Source: Flavobacteriia bacterium (lineage in GTDB: Bacteria > Bacteroidota > Bacteroidia > Flavobacteriales > Flavobacteriaceae). From it: DNA of 64,000 bases. Of the stretch, positions 1 through 7,854 are shown piece by piece. A model generated the notes under the pieces. That model did no database searches, was not told the DNA's origin, and was given only the letters and a program-made list of their open reading frames with translations. The stretch is from contig RDXY01000005.1 of NCBI GenBank assembly GCA_004293045.1, forward strand, positions 1 to 64,000, given 5' to 3'. How positions within the stretch are numbered: position 1 is the stretch's first letter; every line of letters begins with the position of its first letter. The translations under genes and the position numbers were made by a program.

Positions 1-156
1 TTAAGTGCTGGTTTTGAATATTTATTAATCGGCAGACGACATTTACGAGATAATAATTCGTGGATGCACAATTCTGAAAGGTTAGTAAAAGGCCGAAATC
101 GCTGTACGCTAATGATACACTCAGAAGATTTTGCACTAATGTTCTCGGCAATTTGA
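1..156 (+). pseudogene. C-terminal-region fragment of a molybdopterin-dependent oxidoreductase (truncated, open at left edge)
   Basis: Frame 1 reads LSAGFEYLLIGRRHLRDNNSWMHNSERLVKGRNRCTLMIHSED..., recalled as the molybdopterin oxidoreductase motif GRR-LR-NNSWMHN-RLVKG-RCTL; it stops at 154-156 shortly after the motif, where the family normally continues. Confidence 0.6.
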
Positions 157-245
157 CGGATGATTTCATTCTCAATTAATACATCGCCTTCAAAGACGCT
201 CCCTTCATTTACAATTCTTGCATTTTTAATTAAAAATGTACTCAT
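1..245 (-). CDS. pyrC: Dihydroorotase N-terminus (partial or chimeric; only about the first 40 aa look genuine)
   Basis: Minus-strand ATG at 245: MSTFLIKNARIVNEGSVFEGDVLIENEIIRQIAENISAKSS..., typical N-terminus of Bacteroidota dihydroorotase; the rest is the antisense of the molybdopterin fragment. Confidence 0.55.
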   Translation of the reverse strand, partial: MSTFLIKNARIVNEGSVFEGDVLIENEIIRQIAENISAKSSECIISVQRFRPFTNLSELCIHELLSRKCRLPINKYSKPAL

Positions 246-968
246 CTATAGTTTGTTAAATATTTTTCTAATTCGTAACATAATCACGCCAATTACAGCT
301 TCGCGAATAATCGCACCGCTCATCTTAGATTCGCCTAACGTTCTGTCTGTGAAAATAATGGGCACTTCTTCTATCTTAAATTTGTTTACAAAGGCACGGT
401 ATTTCATTTCTATTTGAAAAGCATATCCTACAAATTTAATTTTATCAATATTAATAATTTCTAAAACATTTCTTTTATAACAAATAAAACCTGCTGTAGC
501 ATCATGAATTTGCATACCCGTAATAAATTTTACATAAACAGAAGCAAAATAAGACATTAAAACTCGGTTTAAAGGCCAATTAACCACGTTTACACCTTTG
601 GAGTATCTTGAGCCAACTGCTACATCAGCACCATTTTGACAAGCCAAATATAGTTTTTCTAAATCGTTTGGATTGTGAGAAAAATCAGCATCCATTTCAT
701 AAATAAATAGATAGTTATGCGAAAGCGCCCATTTAAAACCATGCACGTATGCAGTTCCTAAACCTGATTTTTTTGTTCTAACTTCTAAAAATAATTTTTC
801 CGGATATTGTTTTTGTAATTCCACTACTTTATTAAAAGTTCCGTCTGGGGAATTATCATCCACAATTAAAACGTGGAAAGTTGAAGGCAATTGAAAAACA
901 GCATGGATAATCCGTTCTATATTTTCAATTTCATTATATGTAGGTATAATTACTATTCCTGCTGACAT
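246..968 (-). CDS. Polyprenol monophosphomannose synthase (GT2 family)
   Basis: VIIPTYNEIENIERII, DDNSPDGT, DADFSHNPNDL. Confidence 0.9.
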   Translation of the reverse strand: MSAGIVIIPTYNEIENIERIIHAVFQLPSTFHVLIVDDNSPDGTFNKVVELQKQYPEKLFLEVRTKKSGLGTAYVHGFKWALSHNYLFIYEMDADFSHNPNDLEKLYLACQNGADVAVGSRYSKGVNVVNWPLNRVLMSYFASVYVKFITGMQIHDATAGFICYKRNVLEIINIDKIKFVGYAFQIEMKYRAFVNKFKIEEVPIIFTDRTLGESKMSGAIIREAVIGVIMLRIRKIFNKL

Positions 969-1065
969 GTTATTTTCTTTACGTTACAAAATTAAGTTAT
1001 TTTTATATTTATTTTCTTAATAATTTAATAATTAATTGAGTTATTTTTTTTGCTATTTTTGTAGC

Positions 1066-1731
1066 ATGAATATCATACCATTATCAGAACGAATTTTAGT
1101 CAACAAAGATTGGGCCACCGTATTATTTGTGTTGGCAATTGCTGTTGTTGCCCTTAATAAAACTATTTTTTCGATTAGATTTAATGAATTTATAAAACTG
1201 GGTTATTCTGACAAATATAATAAAGTGTATAAAGACACTAATAATTTATTAAGTTGGTTTACTATTTCCATGTTTGTAATTCAATTAATTTCTTTTTCCT
1301 TTTTTATTTTATTGTTGTTAAGCTATTTTAATTACACAAAAGTTGATAATTATATTACTTATATTCAAATAATAACGTTTTTATTTGTTTTTATTTTATC
1401 AAAGTTTTTAATAGAAAAAATCATAGCAACAGTAATAAATTCTGAAAGTTTAGTAGATAAATTTAATCTTATTAAAGTTAATTATAGAGCTTTTTTAGGG
1501 TTTGTATTATTGCCAATTAATATTGTTATGTATTATAACTTTTGGCCCATAAAAGAAGTTTTTTTTATAATACTAAGTGTTTTTGTGCTTTACAACCTTT
1601 TCACCTATTATTTTTTAGTGAAAACATTTCAAAAGTCAATATTAAGTAAATTGTTTTATTTTATTTTGTATCTTTGCACGCTTGAAATAGTCCCGTATTA
1701 TTTCATGTATTATTGGGTAACAAAAAATTAG
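1066..1731 (+). CDS. DUF4271-type integral membrane protein
   Basis: Multi-TM protein next to hemD-like gene; start moved to MNIIPLSERI at 1066. Confidence 0.7.
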   Translation: MNIIPLSERILVNKDWATVLFVLAIAVVALNKTIFSIRFNEFIKLGYSDKYNKVYKDTNNLLSWFTISMFVIQLISFSFFILLLLSYFNYTKVDNYITYIQIITFLFVFILSKFLIEKIIATVINSESLVDKFNLIKVNYRAFLGFVLLPINIVMYYNFWPIKEVFFIILSVFVLYNLFTYYFLVKTFQKSILSKLFYFILYLCTLEIVPYYFMYYWVTKN

Positions 1732-1743
1732 GATTTTTTAGGT

Positions 1744-2502
1744 ATGTCAAATTTGAAAGTAAAAACGATTTTGGTTTCTCAACCAGAACCTAAAGTGGAT
1801 AATTCTCCATATCACGATTTGCAAAATAAATTTAAGGTTAAAATTGACTTTAGACCTTTTATTCATATTGAAGGCGTTTCGGCTAAGGAAGTAAGAGCGC
1901 AAAAAATTGATTTAAATAATTTTACGGCAATTATATTTACTAGTAAAAATGCTATAGATCACTTTTTTAGAGTTGCTGAAGAAATGAGATATAAAATTCC
2001 TGAAGATTTAAAATATTTTTGTCAATCTGAAGCGGTGGCGTTTTACTTACAAAAATATGTAGTGTACAGAAAGCGTAAAATATATGTGGGTCAGAAAGAT
2101 TTTTCTGATTTAACACCTCTCATAAAGAAATATAAAGACGAAAAATTTTTATTACCAAATACAGATCAGTTAAATCATGATGTTCCACAAACACTAGATG
2201 GTTTAAAAGTAGATTGGAAACAGGGTATTTTCTACAAAACAGTAATGAGTGACTTATCTGATTTAAAAGATGTTTACTATGATGTTTTGGCATTTTTTAG
2301 CCCAACAGGAATAAAATCTTTGTTCAAGAATTTCCCAAATTTTGAGCAAAACAATACTAGAATTGCTGTGTTTGGACCAACCACTCAGAAAGAAGCTTTA
2401 GATCACGGATTACGAGTTGATATTTTAGCTCCTGCACCAGGCACACCCTCTATGACAGGTGCTTTGGAAAAATATGTAGCAGAAGCAAATAAAGGAAAAT
2501 AA
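1744..2502 (+). CDS. hemD: Uroporphyrinogen-III synthase family protein
   Basis: VKTILVSQPEP, FTSKNAIDHFF, FFSPTGIKSL, AVFGPTTQKEALDHGL. Confidence 0.85.
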   Translation: MSNLKVKTILVSQPEPKVDNSPYHDLQNKFKVKIDFRPFIHIEGVSAKEVRAQKIDLNNFTAIIFTSKNAIDHFFRVAEEMRYKIPEDLKYFCQSEAVAFYLQKYVVYRKRKIYVGQKDFSDLTPLIKKYKDEKFLLPNTDQLNHDVPQTLDGLKVDWKQGIFYKTVMSDLSDLKDVYYDVLAFFSPTGIKSLFKNFPNFEQNNTRIAVFGPTTQKEALDHGLRVDILAPAPGTPSMTGALEKYVAEANKGK

Positions 2503-2520
2503 TATTTTTATAATTAAATT

Positions 2521-2551
2521 AAAAAAGCGTTCAGAAATGAACGCTTTTTTT
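2521..2551. terminator. Intrinsic terminator hairpin between convergent genes
   Basis: AAAAAAGCGTTCAgaaaTGAACGCTTTTTTT. Confidence 0.85.
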
Positions 2552-2562
2552 GTGCCACAAAA

Positions 2563-2589
2563 AAAAACGTCTTGTTTTCAAGACGTTTT
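2563..2589. terminator. Second intrinsic terminator hairpin
   Basis: AAAAACGTCTTGttttCAAGACGTTTT. Confidence 0.8.
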
Positions 2590-2617
2590 CAAAAGTAGGT
2601 TAATTAGGTAGATTATT

Positions 2618-4243
2618 TTATAATTTAGGACCGGCTTGAACTAAAGCGGCTCCTTCTTCATTGTCTGTATATTGAATAAAATTCTTAATAAAAAGAGTCG
2701 CTAAATCTTTAGCTTTTGAATCCCAATCGGAAGCATTTTCATAGGTATTTCTTGGATCTAAAATTGTAGCATCAACATCATGTAATGCGGTAGGTACCAC
2801 AAAATTAAAAACAGGTATAGTTGTAGTGGCTGCTTTTTCAATGGAACCATCTAAAATGGCATCAATTATAGCTCTGGTGTCTTTAATAGAAATTCGTTTT
2901 CCAGTTCCATTCCAACCTGTGTTAACCATATAAGCAGTAGCTTGGTGTTTTTCCATTTTTTTTACTAACTCTTCCCCATATTTTGTTGGATGTAACGTTA
3001 AAAAGGCTTTTCCAAAACAAGCAGAAAATGTAGGTTGCGGTTCAGTAACTCCTCTTTCAGTACCTGCTAATTTTGCTGTAAATCCGGATAAAAAATAATA
3101 TTTAGTTTGTTCTGGAGTTAATTTTGAAACTGGAGGCATCACTCCAAAAGCATCAGCTGTTAAAAAGATAACTTTAGTAGCATGTCCTGCTTTTGAAATT
3201 GGTTTTACAATATTATTAATATGATAAATTGGGTAAGAAACACGCGTATTTTGTGTTACGGAACCATCTTTAAAATCTATTTTACCATTGGCATCAACGG
3301 TAACATTTTCTAATAAGGCATCTTTTTTTATGGCTTTAAAAATATCAGGTTCGTTTGCGGCACTTAAATCTATAGTTTTTGCATAGCAGCCGCCTTCAAA
3401 ATTAAATACGCCATCATTGTCCCAACCATGTTCGTCATCGCCGATTAATTCGCGTTTTGGATCGGTTGATAACGTTGTTTTTCCTGTTCCAGAAAGCCCA
3501 AAGAAAACAGCCACATCACCCTCTTTTCCTTTATTAGCAGAACAGTGCATAGAAGAAATTCCTTGTAAGGGTAAGTAGTAATTCATCAAGGCGAATAACC
3601 CTTTTTTCATTTCTCCACCATACCAAGTACCACCAATTAATTGGATTTTTTCTGTTAAATTAAACGCAACATACACTTCAGAATTTAAATGGTGTGCGGC
3701 ATAATCTTTAAAGGTTGTTTTAGAGCCATTCATCACTACAAAATCTGGTTCGCCAAAATTTGCTAATTCTTCTGCGTTTGGTCTGATAAACATATTTGTT
3801 ACAAAATGTGCTTGCCAGGCCACTTCCATAATGAAACGAACTTTTAAACGCGTATTTTCATTTGCGCCACAAAACGCATCTATTACAAAAAGTCTTTTCC
3901 CAGATAATTGTGAGGAAGTGGTTTCTTTTAATGCGTTCCAAGTTTCTGTTGAAATTGGTTTGTTATCGTTAACCGCTTTTTCAGAATTCCACCAAATAGT
4001 ATTTTCTGTTGTGCTATCTTTAACAATATATTTGTCTTTTGGAGAACGACCTGTAAATTCACCTGTCATTACATTTACAGCGCCAAGTTCTGTTAATTGT
4101 CCTTTTTCATAACCTTGTAGGTTGTTATTTAATTCTTCGTCATAAAGTAAATCATATGAGGGGTTGTATACGATTTCTGTAACATTTTTGATTCCATATT
4201 TTTCTAACGAAATCGATTTCGTAAATTGAGCGTAGGTATCCAT
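2618..4243 (-). CDS. pckA: Phosphoenolpyruvate carboxykinase (ATP)
   Basis: [42 protein letters not shown]. Confidence 0.97.
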   Translation of the reverse strand: MDTYAQFTKSISLEKYGIKNVTEIVYNPSYDLLYDEELNNNLQGYEKGQLTELGAVNVMTGEFTGRSPKDKYIVKDSTTENTIWWNSEKAVNDNKPISTETWNALKETTSSQLSGKRLFVIDAFCGANENTRLKVRFIMEVAWQAHFVTNMFIRPNAEELANFGEPDFVVMNGSKTTFKDYAAHHLNSEVYVAFNLTEKIQLIGGTWYGGEMKKGLFALMNYYLPLQGISSMHCSANKGKEGDVAVFFGLSGTGKTTLSTDPKRELIGDDEHGWDNDGVFNFEGGCYAKTIDLSAANEPDIFKAIKKDALLENVTVDANGKIDFKDGSVTQNTRVSYPIYHINNIVKPISKAGHATKVIFLTADAFGVMPPVSKLTPEQTKYYFLSGFTAKLAGTERGVTEPQPTFSACFGKAFLTLHPTKYGEELVKKMEKHQATAYMVNTGWNGTGKRISIKDTRAIIDAILDGSIEKAATTTIPVFNFVVPTALHDVDATILDPRNTYENASDWDSKAKDLATLFIKNFIQYTDNEEGAALVQAGPKL

Positions 4244-4315
4244 AAAATTATTAGTTATGTTGCTTTTATTTAAAGTGCAAAATTAAACAATAATTTGACA
4301 ATTAAACGGTTTCTG

Positions 4316-4699
4316 TTATTTTTTCGAAAAAATAGCGTAAAATAAATATCCCCATGATAGTATAAGAAGTAGACCTCCTATTGGAGTTACGGGGCCAATA
4401 AGTTTTGATTTTACTCCAGTTAAACCATTAGTTGTTAATACATAAATGGAACCCGAAAAAAATAATACACCTATTAAAGTCAAATAAAATATGATTGTTT
4501 TTTCCTTTAATGTAAGGATTTGCGTCGTGCCAATGAACAATAAAAATAAGGCATGATACATTTGATATTTAACACCTGTTTCAAAAGAATTTAATTGTTC
4601 AATAGAAAGTATTTTTTTTAAGGCATGCGCGCCAAAAGCTCCAAATATAATAGCTAAAAAGCCCAAAGTACAAGCTGCAAGAAGAATTTTCTTTTCCAT
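4316..4699 (-). CDS. DUF423 family small membrane protein
   Basis: FGAFGAHALKK, ETGVKYQMYHALFLLFIG, FSGSIYVL, TPIGGLLLILSW. Confidence 0.9.
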   Translation of the reverse strand: MEKKILLAACTLGFLAIIFGAFGAHALKKILSIEQLNSFETGVKYQMYHALFLLFIGTTQILTLKEKTIIFYLTLIGVLFFSGSIYVLTTNGLTGVKSKLIGPVTPIGGLLLILSWGYLFYAIFSKK

Positions 4700-4818
4700 G
4701 GATAGTGTTTTATCTCTTTACAAAGATAATCAACTTCAAATCAAGTTTTTTTATTAATGCTAGATTTTATTTTTTTGAAATATAACATTTCATTACCTTC
4801 GTGTGATATTATAGTAAA

Positions 4819-6180
4819 ATGAGAAAGATATTAATTATAGGAGCAGGTCGATCTGCTTCTTCACTTATAAAATATTTATTAGATAAATCAGAATCAGAAA
4901 ACTTGTTACTTACAATTGCTGATTTATCCGAAGCATTAGCCAATAAGAAAACGGGTAATCATAAAAATGCTCGTGCCATTTCTTTTGATGTTTGTAATGA
5001 CGAACAACGTAAACAAGAAATTCAACAAGCAGATATTGTTATTTCGATGTTACCAGCTCATCTTCATATTGAGGTAGCTAAAGATTGTATTTTTTATAAG
5101 AAAAGTATGATTACAGCATCGTACATTAGTGAAGAAATGAAAAATTTGGATTCCCAAGCTAAAGAAAACCAAATTGTATTGATGAATGAAATTGGTTTAG
5201 ATCCAGGAATCGACCACATGAGTGCCATGAAAATTATGGACGAAATTAAAAGTATAGGGGGAAAAATTATTCTTTTCGAATCTTTTTGTGGCGGATTAGT
5301 GGCTCCTGAAAGTGATACCAATTTATGGAATTATAAATTTACCTGGAATCCAAGAAATGTAGTTTTAGCAGGTCAAGGCGGCGCAGCAAAATTCATACAA
5401 GAAGGCACTTATAAGTACATTCCCTATCATAAATTATTTAGAAGAACCGAATTTTTAGAAGTTGAAGGTTTTGGACGATTTGAAGCTTACGCCAATAGAG
5501 ATTCTTTGAAATATAGAGAAATTTATGGATTACAAAATGCAGAAACCTGTTATCGTGGAACTATAAGAAGAGTAGGTTTTTCAAAAGCATGGGACGTATT
5601 TGTGCAATTAGGCATGACGGATGATACTTATATTTTAGATGATTCTGAACACTTGAGTAATCGCGATTTTGTGAATTTATTTTTACCATATCATCCAACG
5701 GATTCAGTAGAAATTAAACTCAGACATCAATTAAAAATTGATCAAGATGATGTAATTTGGGACAAACTTTTGGAGTTAGATTTGTTTAGCAAGTCGGTGG
5801 TTACGGGGCTAAAAAATGCCACTCCCGCGCAAATGTTAGAAAAAATACTATCATATAAATGGTCGCTACAACCAGAGGATAAAGACATGATTGTGATGTA
5901 TCATAAAATAGGTTATGAAATTAATGGTGAGCAAAAACAAATTGATGCTACTATGGTTTGCTTGGGAGACGATCAAACGTACACTGCGATGGCAAAAACG
6001 GTGGGGTTACCCGTAGCCATTGCCACTTTGAAAATATTAAATGGTGAGATACAAACTACAGGTGTGCAATTGCCTATTTCTAAAGAAGTTTACTTGCCCA
6101 TTTTAAAAGAATTAGAACAGTATGGTGTAGTTTTTAAAGAATTTGATGTGCCCTACTTTGGATATAATTATTATGATTAA
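4819..6180 (+). CDS. Saccharopine dehydrogenase family protein
   Basis: ILIIGAGRSASSLIKYLL N-terminal Rossmann motif; NEIGLDPGIDHMSAMKI; FESFCGGLVAPESDTNLWNYKFTWNPRNVV. Confidence 0.92.
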   Translation: MRKILIIGAGRSASSLIKYLLDKSESENLLLTIADLSEALANKKTGNHKNARAISFDVCNDEQRKQEIQQADIVISMLPAHLHIEVAKDCIFYKKSMITASYISEEMKNLDSQAKENQIVLMNEIGLDPGIDHMSAMKIMDEIKSIGGKIILFESFCGGLVAPESDTNLWNYKFTWNPRNVVLAGQGGAAKFIQEGTYKYIPYHKLFRRTEFLEVEGFGRFEAYANRDSLKYREIYGLQNAETCYRGTIRRVGFSKAWDVFVQLGMTDDTYILDDSEHLSNRDFVNLFLPYHPTDSVEIKLRHQLKIDQDDVIWDKLLELDLFSKSVVTGLKNATPAQMLEKILSYKWSLQPEDKDMIVMYHKIGYEINGEQKQIDATMVCLGDDQTYTAMAKTVGLPVAIATLKILNGEIQTTGVQLPISKEVYLPILKELEQYGVVFKEFDVPYFGYNYYD

Positions 6181-6188
6181 ATAAAAAA

Positions 6189-6222
6189 ATCCAAATTCCG
6201 AAATCATTTCGAAATTTGGATT
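6189..6222. terminator. Bidirectional terminator hairpin
   Basis: ATCCAAATTCCGAAATcatTTCGAAATTTGGAT. Confidence 0.7.
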
Positions 6223-6244
6223 TACTATTTTAGATTTATAAGAA

Positions 6245-6934
6245 TTAATCTCTAGTCGCGCCCATATATCGCATTATATAATATAATAACGTTGCTATTG
6301 AACCTAATGCGGCAACTAAATAGGTTCTGGCAGCCCATTTTAATGAATCTTCTGCGCCAGCATATTCTTCTTGACCCAACATATTTTTGTTTTTCAACCA
6401 AGCCAAAGCACGATTACTTGCATCATATTCTACAGGTAACGTAATTATAGAAAAAATAGTAGTGGCAGCAAATAAAATTATTCCGATTAGTAACAAAGAA
6501 GGAAATGTGTTTAACATTAGAATGCCTGCTAATAAAACCCATTGCATATAATTTGAAGCAATTTCCACAACAGGCACTAGTTTGGAACGCATCGTAAGCC
6601 ATTCGTAAGCCTGAGCATGTTGCACGGCATGACCCACTTCATGAGCGGCTACCGCTGCTGCTGCTGCATTTCGTTGGTTATAAACGGCCTCTGACAAATT
6701 TACGGTTTTATCAGTAGGGTTGTAATGATCCGTTAATCTTCCAGAAGTAGAAATGACTTTTACATCACGAATCCCATGATCAGCAAGCATTTTTTCTGCA
6801 ATTTCTGCACCAGACATCCCATTTCTTAGGGTAAGTTTAGAGTAATGTTCAAATTTTGATTTTAATCTATTTGAAACCAACCAGCTAAAAAGCATAATTA
6901 CTCCACCAATTATCATTGAACCTGTATCAAACAT
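6245..6934 (-). CDS. Membrane zinc metallopeptidase (YugP-like)
   Basis: AAHEVGHAVQHAQAY zinc motif, hydrophobic C-terminus. Confidence 0.9.
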   Translation of the reverse strand: MFDTGSMIIGGVIMLFSWLVSNRLKSKFEHYSKLTLRNGMSGAEIAEKMLADHGIRDVKVISTSGRLTDHYNPTDKTVNLSEAVYNQRNAAAAAVAAHEVGHAVQHAQAYEWLTMRSKLVPVVEIASNYMQWVLLAGILMLNTFPSLLLIGIILFAATTIFSIITLPVEYDASNRALAWLKNKNMLGQEEYAGAEDSLKWAARTYLVAALGSIATLLYYIMRYMGATRD

Positions 6935-7105
6935 ATTTTTAATTTTAAAAATTTAAAGTTACTAAATAAATATCAAATTATGAGCCAAAGTTAAAAAATG
7001 ACAAGTTGTCAATATTAATTTATTATTTATTTGATGAAACCAAATATTATTACAATAAATAAAAAGATTCAATTTGTATTATCCACTAAATTCAATTAGA
7101 ATGTC

Positions 7106-7774
7106 TTAAAATACTATACCTAATACAAATCGATTATTATTTCTTTCATTAATTGAATTTGCTATATTTCCGTAATCAGACTTCCATTTCCCATTGGAGA
7201 AAGCCAATTCATAGGCGCAATTTAATCTGAATTTATAAAATTTATCTTTAAATAGATAAATAGATAAAGAAGGTCCTGCATAAAACATTTGATTTCTTAT
7301 TGATAGTAATCCGCCATTTGTATTGGGGTTTAAATTATTAAAATCAATGGTATTATTTTTAGAATACAAATCTACTTCTGAAGAGGTTCCTGCTAAACTT
7401 AACCCAGAAGTAAATGCAAAATTAGTCTTATTTATCAGGTTATAATGAAAGCGAATACGTCCCGTAAAATGCATATTCTTATTCTTTGATGTTGTATTCT
7501 CTTTTTTATTTTCTCCAAATCCAAATTCAAAATCTGAAGAATATTTTTTACCAAAAACATTAAAGCCAAAAACAAATTCTGCCGGACTGTTATCTAAAAG
7601 TACAACATTTGATGCTTGTAAATTTCTATTAAGATTTAAATTGTCTTGAATATTCGCATTAACTCCAATATAAAAAGAAGCATCAACATTACTTTTGTTT
7701 TTTATTTCATTTTTTTCTTGAGCGGTTCCAAGTTGAAAAGCAACGAAAAAAGTGGCAAGTATAATTTTTCTCAT
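7106..7774 (-). CDS. Hypothetical secreted / outer-membrane beta-barrel-like protein
   Basis: Signal peptide, alternating beta-strand pattern, terminal aromatic-rich strand FVLGIVF. Confidence 0.6.
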   Translation of the reverse strand: MRKIILATFFVAFQLGTAQEKNEIKNKSNVDASFYIGVNANIQDNLNLNRNLQASNVVLLDNSPAEFVFGFNVFGKKYSSDFEFGFGENKKENTTSKNKNMHFTGRIRFHYNLINKTNFAFTSGLSLAGTSSEVDLYSKNNTIDFNNLNPNTNGGLLSIRNQMFYAGPSLSIYLFKDKFYKFRLNCAYELAFSNGKWKSDYGNIANSINERNNNRFVLGIVF

Positions 7775-7854
7775 TTTATTAAAAAATTTAATGTTATTAC
7801 TACAAAATTAAAATCAGGACAACTAAAATCTATTAATAATTTGTTAAAATAACT

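Noticed and set aside
3831-4112. 93-aa ORF antisense to pckA
   Set aside because: Antisense shadow of a conserved enzyme.
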